Below are positions 25,952-37,973 of a stretch of DNA of 64,000 nt, piece after piece. The DNA is taken from contig NC_080588.1 of assembly GCF_029962835.1 (NCBI RefSeq), forward strand, positions 14,154,001-14,218,000, in the 5' to 3' direction. Source of the stretch: Magnolia sinica (taxonomy: Eukaryota; Streptophyta; Magnoliopsida; Magnoliales; Magnoliaceae). Position 1 is the stretch's first letter; every line of letters starts with the position of its first letter. The notes beneath the pieces were generated by a model. That model was not told the DNA's origin, ran no database searches, and saw nothing but the letters and a program-made list of their open reading frames with translations. The position numbers and the translations under genes were made by a program.

Positions 25952-27119
25952 CATATATGAATGAGAGGTGGGTCACACGTGTGGACCCACCACGATATAA
26001 GCATCAGATCTGCACCGTCCAGATCATCACTCTCTGGACGGTGGTTTTTCTTTATGTCAGATTATAATATAATGTAATATAATATAATATATTATATGAT
26101 ATGATTATATTATATTATATATGTTAAGGTGGACCACATTATGATGTATGTTACATCTGCACCGTCCAGTTGCTGGACGGTGCAGCAGCCATGACGTCCA
26201 AGCCGTCCGTCCATCTTACGGGCGGAGCCCACCGTGATGTATCCTTGCCGTCCATCCATTTGACGTGCATGTGGCCCCACCATGATGCGTGTGCTGTATG
26301 CTTACCGTCCATCCAATTTTGAGGGGCCACACGTGATGCATGGGTCTTATCCACACCGTTCATATGGTGGGATGGTGGACCCCCCTTTCTTTTTTATGTA
26401 TGTAGTCGATATCCAAGTCGTCCATTAGATTGGTCGTAGGCCCACCATGCCACGTGTGTTTTATCCAAACCGTCTATACAATTGGTGAACTCATCCTTGG
26501 GCTTGAGACTAAAATAAGACAGATCTAATATCAAGTGGACAATCCTACAGAAAACAGTGGTGTTGAATGCCCACCCTTGAAACCCCTTTGGGTTACAGAA
26601 GTTTTGATTCAATATAATATTTATTTTTCTTCCCTGTTTAGGTCCTTGTGACCTTATGAACAGTATGGATGGAAAATAAATACTATGGTGGGCCCACCAG
26701 AAATATAAAGATGGAAATCATTGTCACCATTGTCATTTGTGGCATGGTCCATATGATCCTTTGGATATGACTCATTTTTTTTATGCACCATAATGATTCC
26801 TTGCAATGAATGCATGATGTATTCGACTCGGCCCCTTCAACTGACCCAATTGATTCGGCCCATTTGATCGGCCTATTTGATTCGACCCATTTGTACCGGC
26901 CCATTTGAATCGGCCCATTTGATTCGGCCTATTTGATTCAACCCATTTGATCGGCCTATTTGATGCAATTGAGACCCATGATGATGTATATTAGGCCCTG
27001 GTGCGAGGCTGTGGGCACACTATATGTTTGGCCCTATGAGGGCTACCCTTTGGGAGTAATGTTGGTTAAATGAGCACATTGATGAGCAATGATGGTTTAA
27101 TGTTCACAATGTGACCTCC

Positions 27120-27560
27120 CCTTAAGTCTTGATCGACCGATCATCGAGGCCAATTCCGATAGTCGTGGACGATTTGTCGATCCCGATTATCGATCGATCC
27201 CGATTGACGTGACTGACTTGCCGATTCTGATTATCGATTGATCCCGATTGTCGTAACCGATTGCCGATTTCGATCGATGTGACCGATTTGTCAATTTTGA
27301 TTATCGACCAATTTCGATTATCGTGACCGATTTGCCGATTCTGATTATCGATCGATCCCGATTGACGTGACCGATTTGTCGATTTTGATTATCGATCGAT
27401 TTCGATTATCGTAACCGATTGCCGATCCCGATTGTCATGGCTGATTGCCAATTCCGATTATCGAGGCTGATTACTGATCGAGGCCAATTATCGTGGCCGA
27501 TTGTCGATTTCGATTATCGTGGCTGATTGCCGATTCCGATTATCGAGGCCAATGTGATGT
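27120..27560 (+). repeat. 'CGATTATCGA' minisatellite in LTR copy C
   Basis: Tandem imperfect words such as 'GACCGATTTGTCGATTTTGA' and 'TTATCGATCGATCCCGATTG', rich in self-complementary TCGATCGA. A shorter equivalent lies at 10,020-10,110 (copy B) and, reversed, at 4,330-4,850 (copy A), so the array has expanded in copy C. Confidence 0.85.
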
Positions 27561-30500
27561 GTATCCGGCCCGTATTTAAGGCCCATTGTAATGTGTATCC
27601 GACCCGTATTTAAGGCCCATTGTGATGTGTATCCAGCCCGTATTTAAGGCCCAATGTAATGTATATTGAGGCTTAGGTGATGAGGCCCATTGTGATGCAT
27701 TTGGGGGCCAGGCGAAGGAGCCCATTGTGATGTATGTTAGGCCCATGAGCAGGGCTCGCCTGTTGTGCATATGTGTCCCTTGAGTAAGAACCATTGTGTT
27801 TTATATCAGGCCTTTGTGTGAGGCCATGGGCCCATTATATGTTTGGCACTATGTGGGCCATTTGTTGAGGGTAATGTTGGTTAAATGTCCACATTATTGA
27901 GGTCGATTGTCGATGCCGGTTGTTGATACCAGTTATGAGTATGTGACAGCATAGCATCATGATACATGCCTATACGCATCATCTGCATGTTTGTTATGAG
28001 ATGTGGTTAATCATTGCATATGCCATTGAGCATGTAGTTATAAGACTCCCTGATAGGCGGAGGTTATCTCACATGAGCACGCGGTATGCGCAGGATTGGT
28101 GCATGACTGGATTGTATGACTCATGCATCTCGCATTATGATTACTGTACGCCCTAGCGACATCAGGGCCGTAGCCTCTACAGGCATATCGTGGATGGCCA
28201 AATGGGACACCGAAAATATTTGGTTTTAGCATACGGGCGCCATAGATGTTCCTGGGTTAAAATCCTTAAACCTCCGTGACCAGGAGACGCCCCAACGTCG
28301 AGTCCGAGTAGATACATGAGCGCCCAAGTTCCGAATACCAGGAGGCCACATCTCCCACTGTGTCGTGGTCGGTTAGGAGGGGGTGTGGCCTTACCCGCCC
28401 GAGGGTAGGGGCAATACTAGGCTGAGTTTGACTAGCTCGTAAATGGGTCCACTATCGACGTGCCGGATAGGTATTGGCAGACTATTGGTCAGGCGGATAG
28501 TGAAGTTTCTTATGCTCACTTGGACTATGCTGCTAGGAGAGAGACAGTGCTATTTGGAGTGTACTAAACCCCGGTGATGATCCCAGAGATGAACCATATT
28601 GATATGTGGATTTAGTGAGCAGGAGTTGTATACTCATTCATACATTCATTCATTCACTATCCACTCGGGTTAGTGGTGCGTAACTATTTGTTACGTGTGC
28701 CTTCGCAATGGCCAGGATTTCGGTTGGGGTGCGCAACTAACCTGAGATCAGGAGTTTACCACATTAAGTCTGACTATCCAAATTTAGGTATGGGAGTGGT
28801 TTGGATAGAAGTCCCTTGTGGTGGACCCCGTAGCCTGCGATACTACGTACTATCATCCCGACTTCACACTTCAGCATGGTCATTCCATTCGCACCGCATA
28901 TTGCATTACATCTATGGCTTATGGTATTTGGATTACTGTGTTTCTGCATTTATATGGTCTAGGTACGGCTGACGCTATACGTGAACTCATCAAGAACTGT
29001 AGATTGCGTTGTATCATCGGCATCTGATATTTGGCTCCTTATTTGTATAGCTGACCTGTGTTGTGTACATTGATATGGTTTGACTCATGGACTATTCAGT
29101 ATTTTCGCTTACTCTGTTATCGTATGATTTATGATCTTGTTAGTATTTCTGTTTACTCTGATAATTCCTGCTCTTGTCAGTATTTCTACTTACTTAGATA
29201 ATTCATGATCTTATCAGTATTTCTACTTATTCCGATATTGTACGATTTACAGATTACTAGTATTTCCGGTTTGTATGATGATGGCATTGTATTGAATACT
29301 TGGCACTTACCTTATGCACACACTTACACCACCCTCTAAGCTTTCTATAAGTTTATTCACAATAGATGCGTGCAGGTGATGTTAGGGTGCAGCAGTGTTG
29401 AGCTTGGAGCATGCAGCGATCTTTTGGAGCTTGATTTACGATTTATGTATTTCCCTTTCAGCATTGTACTCAAATGATTATATTAGTGAATTTTGTGATG
29501 GTGTTCTTATCGTTGTTGTTCGTGGGTTATGCTTGTGGTTATACTCATTACGAATTAAATTGATATTGGAAATCCTCGTTGTAGGATCCCAGGATCGGAA
29601 CCTGGTAAATGGGTGCCAGGAGCCGAGAATGGAGTTCTATGGAGGCTGTCGACGCCGGATTCAGCGATCGGAAATTTTGTGAGCCCGGTTTCCGAGTTCG
29701 AGGTGTGACAAACCCCAATGAAACAAACCAGTCAAGAGCCGTGTGTTACACTAAGAAGCACACCTAAGAAATATAAAATAAAATCACTTGATGAAAATTC
29801 CTTCTCTAGTGGTGTAATGCGTTGGACCGATGAAATGGATGACTGCCCTATAGATACGTTGATGGATGTTGTCGCAAATGGTCGTAAGAGTACTAATAGA
29901 TTTAAGAAGGAAACATACAAAACGGTTGTGGAGACTATGGGGAATGCATTAGAGATATCAGTTCAGGAGAAACATGTTGGGAATTGCCTCTGCATGTTGA
30001 AGAGGTTGTACTTCGAGGTTCGGGACACCCTCAACGCCAGTGGGTTTGGTTGGGATGATGACAAGAAGCTAGTGGTCACTCCAGACGATGTCTGGGAAGA
30101 TTACTTAAGGGTGAGAGTAATATCGACTCATTAACTCTTTTGGTTCATCAACAAAATATTTCCAAACATTACTTGTACCTATCATATATTATGTTTGTTT
30201 ACTAATGCTGATTTTACTTCGCTTATATGTCAATAGTCACATCCATACGCATAACATGTTTGGGGGAAGGCGGTGCGTAGCACGACGATCTTACGTATAT
30301 ATTTGGCAATGACCGAGCTACTGGATTGCGTGCTGCAACAGGAAACATGCAGATTTTTGTGCCTTCGAGAAGGTTTAGGGATCCTAACATTTCACCGACA
30401 GCCTCAGTTGATCTGAATGACGATACCCTTGTGTTATCGAGTGACGATGTAGGGGACAGTGCACATAATATCAGGTGGTCGTTTTAGAGTGGTGACAGTA

Positions 30501-30865
30501 GTCATACTAACCGTAGTCCAAACGTAAACGGGAACAACTTGGTGAACACAGGCAGCACATCCAATTTAAGGAAGAGAGCAAGAATGGATCGCCCTTGCGA
30601 CGTCATAGGCAAAGGAATTAGTGAAGTTGCTAAAGTTGTCAAGTCATTGGCTATAACCATACAGCAAGGAAAGGACTATGTACGTATGTCGTAGATTGTA
30701 TCAGCCCTGAAGCAAATTGAGGGGCTGATTGGTCATGAGATCATGCGCACAACAACGATATTATCCAAGGATGAACAACAATCTGCCTCATTCCTTTCCC
30801 TACCAGAGCATAGGAGGTTGGACTTTGTGTTGATGTTGTTTTCCCCGGATCAGTCATCTGACTGA

Positions 30866-31315
30866 TCACAGTACTCTCCACCTAGTTGATGGGTGTTAGC
30901 CTTGGCCTGTCTGCTTGTGGTTTTTTGGACATTACTTTTTACTGCTTCTGCTATATTGCTAGTTGTGTTGAATAGTAGCTGGATTACTGTGGATATTTTT
31001 GGATGATAACTTTAATTTTTTGGATTTGGGCCTATATTTAATGCTTAATCCTCACTGCCTTTCAAACCGTATTGCCTGTTCTTAATTTAGATGTAAATTT
31101 CATACTACTTCTGACTATGCTGCTTATATCTGCATAAGATACGTACAAACTATGCAGGTTTATATAGTCACAACATCAGGAATGATGTAATCTTCATTGT
31201 TATCTTAGGTATTATCTACAGTAAATGCATACGGGTTGTGGTTTTTATATTGGTATGTTCCATATATCCTATCATATTTAAGACGTTCTACAAAGATATT
31301 TACTAATATGTGCAG
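30866..31315 (+). other. Spacer between Myb and hybrid-binding ORFs
   Basis: AT-rich, no ORF of note. A 'TACTAATATGTGCAG' immediately before ATG 31,316 looks like a branch point plus splice acceptor, so the third ORF may have been the last exon of a longer gene. Confidence 0.4.
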
Positions 31316-31720
31316 ATGCCTAAAAAGATATATGTTGTATTCAATGCACGTCGTCCTGGGATGTACTATACCTGGGAGGAGTGCCGAGAATAGGTGGAGG
31401 GATATTCAATGGCCTGCTTCCGTGGCTGCAAATCCACATCAGAGGCAGTTTTCCAATGGACAAAATTTTGCGAGCGTTTAGAGCTTACAAATGCATCTAT
31501 ACGGGAAAAGTAAGAGGATCGTGATAGCCGCGGGTCGACGCTTGGACGGCGTTCTGTGACCGATTCCATGAATCATCTACCGACTTCTCTTGCACCATCC
31601 TACTGTCCATCTACTAGTGGGAACTGCATGCAGGAGGAAGTTGATGAAGAATCAACGAATTCACTTTCGGCCCTGATTAGGATTATCTTTGTCTACCTGG
31701 TTCTAATCCTCACCGTTTAG
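31316..31720 (+). pseudogene. Third Harbinger ORF: RNase H1 N-terminal / viroplasmin-type hybrid-binding domain
   Basis: The frame from ATG 31,316 begins 'MPKKIYVVFNARRPGMYYTW' and continues 'EECRE', stop, 'VEGYSMACFRG', 'TSEAVFQW'. This order (basic start, Y-V-V, R-R-P-G, Y..TW..C, V-x-G-Y, then a basic stretch and S-x-E-A) is that of the small domain at the N terminus of eukaryotic RNase H1 and in viroplasmin-type proteins, which binds RNA:DNA hybrids. No RNase H catalytic domain follows: the remaining ~100 codons are Ser/Pro-rich and end at TAG 31,718. Internal stops are TAG at 31,391 and TAA at 31,511. It sits downstream of the Myb ORF on the same strand, inside the TIRs. Confidence 0.78.
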
Positions 31721-32259
31721 CTCATGACTTGGCATTAATGATGGCTGGACATAGTGGACATTTAAGTAGGTTGATGTATGTAAATATTTGAAGGATTGTT
31801 TTGGACAATGTTTTGGACTTTGGATTGTCTGGTTGAGACGCATATACTTTGGATTGACTGTTTTGGACATTTATAATGATTTTGGAATACTTTTTGTATG
31901 GCTCCTTCAGGTAAACCATATTAAGTCAGTATATGGATCTTACCTATATTACAACATCTACTACAAGGGGTATATGATCTTTCATTTACGTCTACATGAT
32001 AGTGTACTGTCTCTATCTTCATCCATTTACATCACAGGTTGACTATATGTAGATAAATTGCACTATTATGGAGGATATGTAAGATTCTATGTTTATGCTT
32101 TGTCCACAGTTAACGTTAAACGAGTCCATTTGCAACACCAGATGGACGGTAAGCTTGATTTATGACTCTTTGGGACATCAAGCTTCAGATGTTGATATGT
32201 CAACATTACCCATTCTAGTTTAAAACAGGTCCATCAGGTAGACAGCTGAATTATGTTTT

Positions 32260-35200
32260 TGTAACGCCCTGAAAATCGGGGGTCGAGTAGAAGTCTAAGT
32301 CCCGAGTTCCAACGCATCACTTATGTAACATATTTAATGATGATTAAATGTTGTGTGTATTAGTGCATAAAACTTGAATAAGATTAAGCAAAATCAGCAA
32401 AATATAATCCAGGGACAGTTGTAATACGTAAGCGGAAGACTGACTCAAAGATGTATAACTTTATAAATCAGTATAGGTCCCCAAAGCATGTATGCATTGC
32501 CAGGTCAATAAATATATGTATTGTTTCAAAATACAAAATGACAAAAATGTAATAGTCCACTACAAGTATAACCCTGAAGCCCCGCCGATCAGAGCGGTCT
32601 ATGTAAACCTGCCTAAATACTGCATATATGAGAAAGCATCATCATCATCTGCGAAATCCATCTCTGCCTCATCAGTCAGGTCTCCATCTATAACTAAGAT
32701 AGAGTTTGGTTGGTGTTTAAAATATCGTCCTGTAACGTGGGAGTGAGTGATCAACTCAGTGGAACAATAAAGCAAAGGTTAACATATTCTCATTTCAGTC
32801 AACCAGTAATGATAAAACAATACAATCAAACAATCCTAAGTACTCTGATTAATGCAAGAATGGTATGTATAAATGATGCATGCCCTCGCCTGCACTCCCT
32901 CTGCGATCTTCATCTAACGGTCACGCATATCAGTCACTTCCTCAGTGCCCTGCCCAACGCCAAACAGCACATACAGTGCGGTGCATAAACGTGATTACCA
33001 AGTTCTTATTAGTCCGTTTCATACAGCAGGATTGGGAAGCTAAGGTACCTCTCTTATATCAATTCTCGAACGATGATCCATTCTAGGGTCGTCAATCCTA
33101 GTAAATCTCATACGATGTTACGGTTCGAGGTCACTACAAAGGGCTCGTCACCTTATCAGTATAGGCATAGTTTGTACTCTTATTGCTACGGAAAAGCTCG
33201 TCGCCTCTACGCAGTCTTAGAGTACGCTCGAGGTCACTACAAAGGGCTCGTCACCTTATCAGTGTAGGCTGACAGTTCGAATACAGTGTTTCATACCACC
33301 GTATTCGGCTCACGAGGTTGTGTTACTCACTGGACACTACGAGGAGGCTTGTCACCCCAGCGTAGGCTGACAGCTCAACTACGATGTCTCATACCACCAT
33401 ACCTGGCTCATGAGTCTTGGTAGATCGAGGTACCAAAGTTAAAGGGATTTTCACTGGTGAGTTTGGTACCTTAGATTCAAGCAATAGCGTCCATACATGG
33501 TAAACATACATCGGGTCAATCAGGTTACTTGACAAACTTGACTAGTACGAGTGCTCCTCGAGTTAATCGACATGAAGGGCGTAAGCACTCCGTGTGGCCT
33601 AACCACTGCCGACAACCAAAGTATGACTTGGGTTCATCGAACGTGTCTTGTATGGTGAAAACAACCTCAGCCACCTAATCGAGATCTGTTACCGATTGCC
33701 TGGACTAAGTCATAGTCCCAATCACACTCAGTTGCAGTTTATATATCGCATATGATATGCATAGCAGCATTACACAATAGTTCAACTATTTCAAGCATTT
33801 AGCATTTCATGAAACACGTACTACCCATGTTATTTTACCTAGGCATTACTTCCATAAATCACATAATAGGAAGATAGGTTACATAAAGGAAACTATAGTT
33901 ATAGAGAATGGGATTGAGAATCCTATCTCAACACTCATTTCAAACATTTAAACAAGCATTTCCTCTTACAGGCATTTTATCAAACACTTACACTACACAT
34001 ACCATATACATAGATTAATTTACTTAGATGTATATTATAGCAAATTCTTTCACATAGGAGTTGCAACACATACAACGATCATATATTACCAACATCCATC
34101 ATAACAAGTACTAATCATAATTCCATATTCATTCAGACATTTCAACAAACACTTAGTCTACACACTTCAACATACATAACGTATGTTGGTTATAACAGGT
34201 GTTAGGGCAAACCCTTTCACCACGGAGTTATCACATATACAACAACCATATATCCACGACGTATAATCATGGTAAGCGCGAATCCAAATTCCATACTCAT
34301 GCAATCATATCAACAAACACAAGAATATACTATATTCAACATAATTCATATATATGTGTAAAGTGCGGGAAACGACGTGTCTAAGCATGTGATAGCAATT
34401 CAAGTCAGTCATAAATCATTAACTAACATTGAAAGCCTTGAAAACCATAACCTAAATATTTATAGTCCGCACCTTATGCCGGTAAACGCGTAACGGATTC
34501 GTTTTAGACACTTAGCCTTTGTCAACGGCGGATTGGCGACCTACAGTATGAAATAGGTTAGCTATTCCAGCACTTACAACGTTTGAAATCTTATAACAGG
34601 TTAGGGTTAGATTTTCTTACCTAAGTACGGAGTCGGAATCACTGGAATAGCGATGTAGAAGCGGTAGTTAAACCCGAGGAGCAATGGGATTGAATCCCAA
34701 GATAAATCTCCAACTCTCACTCTCACTTTCTCTCTTTCCTTTCCTTTTCCTCTACTCTCTTTCTTAGGGTTTTAGAATTCATATGGAATATGAGAGAGAG
34801 TTTAAGGCCCTTATATAGGCCCAGAACTGATGGGAATGGCCCCAGGGCCAAGGTATACTTAGGTTATATCCAAATGGCGTCTGTTTCAGCTCATCGGAGC
34901 ACTTCTGGTGGCCTCTTTTCCATGCGCGGTCGGACTTGAGCTCCCTGACATTGGATCTAAGTTAGGCTGAGTTTTTGTTCCGATCAGGTTTACAGATCAG
35001 CCATGGCGGACCAGTTTCAATTCAACGATCACGGTCGCTCGATCAGGGCCACAAGTACATGGCCATGCATGGGACATTTTCCCTAATCTGAGGGTGTATT
35101 TGGGTCAGATTCTGATGGTATGAATCCTTATATTTGGCGCGCAAGCAACACGACTCAGATTACTTAAATTCGGATTTTATTTCTAAAGATATTCACGTTT

Positions 35201-35597
35201 CTCACACACTTTGCTCCGGACTCAAGTTGTGCATTTGTAGACACAATTAAGACTTGATTTTCGTGGGAGTTGTCAAGTCCAGTAATGCAGTCATAACTTT
35301 ATAGTTTTGTAGTTAACGGACTTTTGACGTGTAGTCTAGGTCCGATACGGAGTTTCAATGTGCTCCCGAGAGGAACCGGGTTTAAGGATGGATTCTAGAT
35401 TTCAGGGTAATGTAGCGTCAATGATACTGTACGGTTTGGGTCTTGCAGATCATATTTAAAGTGGTTAGTGCTAATTTCATAGATAAACTAGTTTAGCACT
35501 AATTAATTCCCGCCTAATTTCTAAAGGATTTGGTCCTATGCGATTTCTGCCTGAGGTGGTACTCAGGTCTTTGTACGAATTTTTCCGAGACGTTACA
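32260..35597 (-). mobile_element. Solo LTR, 3.34 kb, minus strand, in Harbinger right arm
   Basis: Reads TGTAACGCCCTGAAAATCG at the left and ...CCGAGACGTTACA at the right, flanked by a perfect 5-bp duplication GTTTT (32,255-32,259; 35,598-35,602). Orientation is set by a minus-strand TATA box (complement of CTTATATAGG at 34,810-34,819) followed by a GA-rich leader (34,720-34,800). No coding domains. It contains a near-repeat of 'TCGAGGTCACTACAAAGGGC' at about 33,126 and 33,229. The family differs from both other LTR families in the nest. Confidence 0.87.
34810..34819 (-). promoter_or_regulatory. TATA box of minus-strand solo LTR
   Basis: CCTATATAAG on the minus strand. Confidence 0.5.
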
Positions 35598-35602
35598 GTT
35601 TT

Positions 35603-36170
35603 GGTGCATTTCAATTGGTGCTGTGGACCAGACAATATGCCAAAAAGATCAGCATCTGTTCCACCACATAAGGGTTCTTCAAGAAATGAAGCAATTCCAT
35701 TGCGGTGGCCCGAAAAACGTGCCTGGAAGATCATACTAATATGATCCCACATTGATACAAAATGAAGTCATTTTACCTGATTAGTACATCATACCAATTG
35801 TTTGGTACGATTGGATCAACGATTTCTTTGAATTTTCTGTAGAAAAAATGGGTCCCAGTCATAATTGACTAGAGTCATCCGATGTGCATGTTCCGGGCAC
35901 GTTGGATATTCAGCAATATAATGAAAATATTCAAACAGCCGTTTTGAGTTGCTATATAACTGAAATGGTGGACAGCATAAGCGCAAAAACAGACTGACGT
36001 GATTACTACACTGTTTTTCCAAACACGCATTTACTGAGTTAGTGTCTATTACACCCAAAAAAATTGCAAAAAACAAGCGTGGGAAAGCAGAATCCGGGTA
36101 TTGCTCCAATGATTGGTAATACATGTAAAAAGTAATTATGATGTTTTTACGACCAACTACCGTGGTAATT
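35603..36170 (+). other. Right arm of Harbinger, noncoding
   Basis: Continues the element after the LTR insertion up to the right TIR. No gene seen; short ORFs on both strands have no recognisable motif. Confidence 0.6.
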
Positions 36171-36188
36171 GGAAAACCAAACAGGTCC
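36171..36188 (-). repeat. Right TIR of Harbinger
   Basis: GGAAAACCAAACAGGTCC, followed by target TAA at 36,189-36,191. Confidence 0.93.
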
Positions 36189-36191
36189 TAA

Positions 36192-36971
36192 TTGTCTTCA
36201 TGTTTTTCTTAAGAGACTTTGGTCCAATCATGTCTATGGTTGGTTAAACCTCTTAGCTATGGCTAAGAGGTGAAGCTTGTAGCATGGTGAGATGTTTCTA
36301 TTACTTTGATTCATGTTTATGTTGAACTCCATGGATTTTAATTTGATATTTAAAAAATACTTTCAGTTTTTAATGGTTTATTGTGACTCAAATTATAGTA
36401 GATCTACAATAGCTTTGAGTATCTTCTTTTCCTGATTTACGATTGTGAAATTAGTAAATCCTGTTGTTCACCATCGTCCCTTGGGCATGGTAAGGTGATG
36501 GAATCCCTCTTAATTTTCACAATTCTCATGCTTTGAGATTATAGGATTACTAAATCTTGTTGTTTGCCATTGTCTCCTGGGCATGGTTTGGTGATGGAAT
36601 CCCTGTCAATTATCATAGTTCTCCTTCATTAAGAATTAGGTCAATGGAAGTTCAGATTTGGTTTTATTGATATAGTTTCTAATTGAATAGGATATGAATT
36701 CAATTCTAATTGTGTTACTTGAATCAAGCAAGAGGACTTCCTGATCACTACAAGTGGATCCTTGGCACCCTAATTCCCACCTTTAAATTCTTAGTTTTTA
36801 TTACTCTATTCACAATTACTCTCTCAAATACTTCAAAATTAGTTTCACATCTTCTTCTAGTTCTATTTTTAGTTAATTTTAGAAACATACAAGTTTTAGT
36901 CCCGGTGGATTCGATTTCGGTATTACCGAGATTATTACTACATTGCAACCCTACACTTGGGGTTGTGAACA
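36192..36971 (+). repeat. 5' LTR of gypsy-like element, second part
   Basis: Homologous to 41,873-42,652 and ends ...TTGTGAACA, six bases before the PBS. Together with 14,855-15,411 it gives 1,337 bp against 1,338 bp for the 3' LTR. Confidence 0.92.
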
Positions 36972-36977
36972 AGTTTT

Positions 36978-36995
36978 TGGCGCCGTTACCGGGGA
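36978..36995 (+). promoter_or_regulatory. Primer-binding site of gypsy-like element
   Basis: TGGCGCCGTTACCGGGGA starts six bases after the LTR end. This wording is the usual plant Athila/Tat-type PBS, complementary to a tRNA 3' end, with one difference from the common GTTGCC form. Confidence 0.9.
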
Positions 36996-37079
36996 TTGAC
37001 AGTTGCATTTTCTTGATTTGATTAGTTTTGAAATTAAGTTAAGATTAAGATTTTTCTACTTTCTATTTTTAGGTTAGAG

Positions 37080-37850
37080 TTTTTTTGGAATTATTTTAGA
37101 AACTAACTTAGCTTTCAGTTTCTAGGTTTAGAAACTTTCACTTTTTGTTTTTAGAAACTAATTTACTTTTTAATTCTAGGATAGAAACTTTCCTAATTTG
37201 TTTTTAGAAATTAATTTTTATTTTTTAGAAACTTTCCTAATCCGTTTTTAGAAACTAATTTTCTTTCCTTTTTTTGTTTTTGGAAACTAACTTTCTATTT
37301 TTAGAAACTTTCCTTTTCCTTTTTTTAGAAACTAAGTTGCTTTCTTAGTTCTTTTTTAGAAACTAGGTTGCTTTCTTAGTTCTTTTTTATAAACTAATTC
37401 ACTTTCCTTCTTCTTCTACAGGATCCCAAAATAGAAACCTCTAATTTGGTAACTTCTTTTTAATTCTTTCTTTCTATTTCCAGATTTAGAAACTTTCCTA
37501 ATTTGTTTTTAGAAACTAACTTTTCTTTCTATTTCTAGATTTAGAAACTTTTTTAATTTTTTAAAAAAACTAACTTTTCTTTCTATTTCTAAATTTAGAA
37601 ACTTTCTTAATTTGTTTTTAGAAACTAACTTTTCTTTCTATTTTTATATTCAGAAACTTTCCTAATTTGCTTTTAAAAACTAACTTTTCTTTTTATTTCT
37701 AGATTTAGAAACTTTCACAATTTATTTTTAAAAACTTTTTTTTTTTAAGAAACTAATTTATTTTTAGGACTAAATTTTTGTTTTGTTTTTAGGTTATAGT
37801 TTTTTCTGATTTGTTTTTAGAAACTAACATTGTTTTCTGTTTTGTAGGAT
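37080..37850 (+). repeat. 55-bp tandem array in the leader of the gypsy-like element
   Basis: Units alternate TTAGAAACTTTCCTAATTTG and TTTTTAGAAACTAACTTTTC. The clearest five units start near 37,470, 37,525, 37,579, 37,634 and 37,689 (spacing 54-55). More degenerate ones extend back to about 37,080. Many units contain TTTCTAG or TTTTTAG preceded by pyrimidines, like repeated splice acceptors. No ORF. Confidence 0.9.
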
Positions 37851-37973
37851 CCTAACATAGAACTCTCCAAATCGGTAAGCTCCTTCTAACTTCTCATCTA
37901 CTTACTTTTCATATTGCTGTAGGATTTTTCTTTTATTCTATTTTTAGATTAGATTCAGAATTAGGGTTTCACA

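Larger units (their letters stand above)
23769..29710 (+). mobile_element. Giant solo LTR, copy C (inserted in Myb ORF)
   Basis: Starts TGTAAGGCCCGCATCTTAG and ends ...GTTCGAGGTGTGACA; 5,942 bp; perfect duplication AACCC (23,764-23,768; 29,711-29,715). The Myb reading frame is restored exactly by its removal. It is collinear with copies A and B: GC-rich start, CT tract (24,222-24,268), dispersed module copies, AT blocks, 'CCCATTTGATTCGGCC' words, minisatellite, unique 3' part. No gag/pol is seen. This is the cleanest definition of the family's ends. Confidence 0.92.
23735..30865 (+). pseudogene. Harbinger Myb/SANT-like accessory protein, split by giant LTR copy C
   Basis: The second PIF/Harbinger ORF; in this family the Myb-like protein binds element ends and aids transposase import. 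The frame opens at ATG 23,735 and runs to 23,768. After removing the LTR and one AACCC it continues in frame at 29,716. Trihelix/Myb-DNA-bind_3-like features: 'MRWTDEMDD' near the start, 'NCLCMLKRLYFEVRDTL', 'WDDDKKLVV' and 'VWEDYL'. A phase-0 GT-AG intron lies at 30,111-30,236. The second exon starts 'SHPYA' and ends near 30,865. It carries TAA at 30,252, a frameshift about 30,265-30,287 and TAG at 30,485 and 30,692. It resembles plant L10-interacting MYB-domain proteins, many of which come from such elements. Confidence 0.87.
15412..36188 (+). mobile_element. PIF/Harbinger DNA transposon with three ORFs, itself interrupted three times
   Basis: Terminal inverted repeats GGGCCTATTTGGTTTTCC (15,412-15,429) and GGAAAACCAAACAGGTCC (36,171-36,188) match at 16 of 18 positions. 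A 3-bp duplication TAA flanks them (15,409-15,411; 36,189-36,191), the TWA target typical of PIF/Harbinger. Contents in order, all on the plus strand: tandem repeats, DDE transposase, Myb/SANT ORF, hybrid-binding-domain ORF. Subtracting the LTR insertions at 18,694, 23,769 and 32,260 and their duplications leaves about 7.7 kb, long for the superfamily. Every ORF carries stops or frameshifts, so the copy is dead. Confidence 0.92.
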
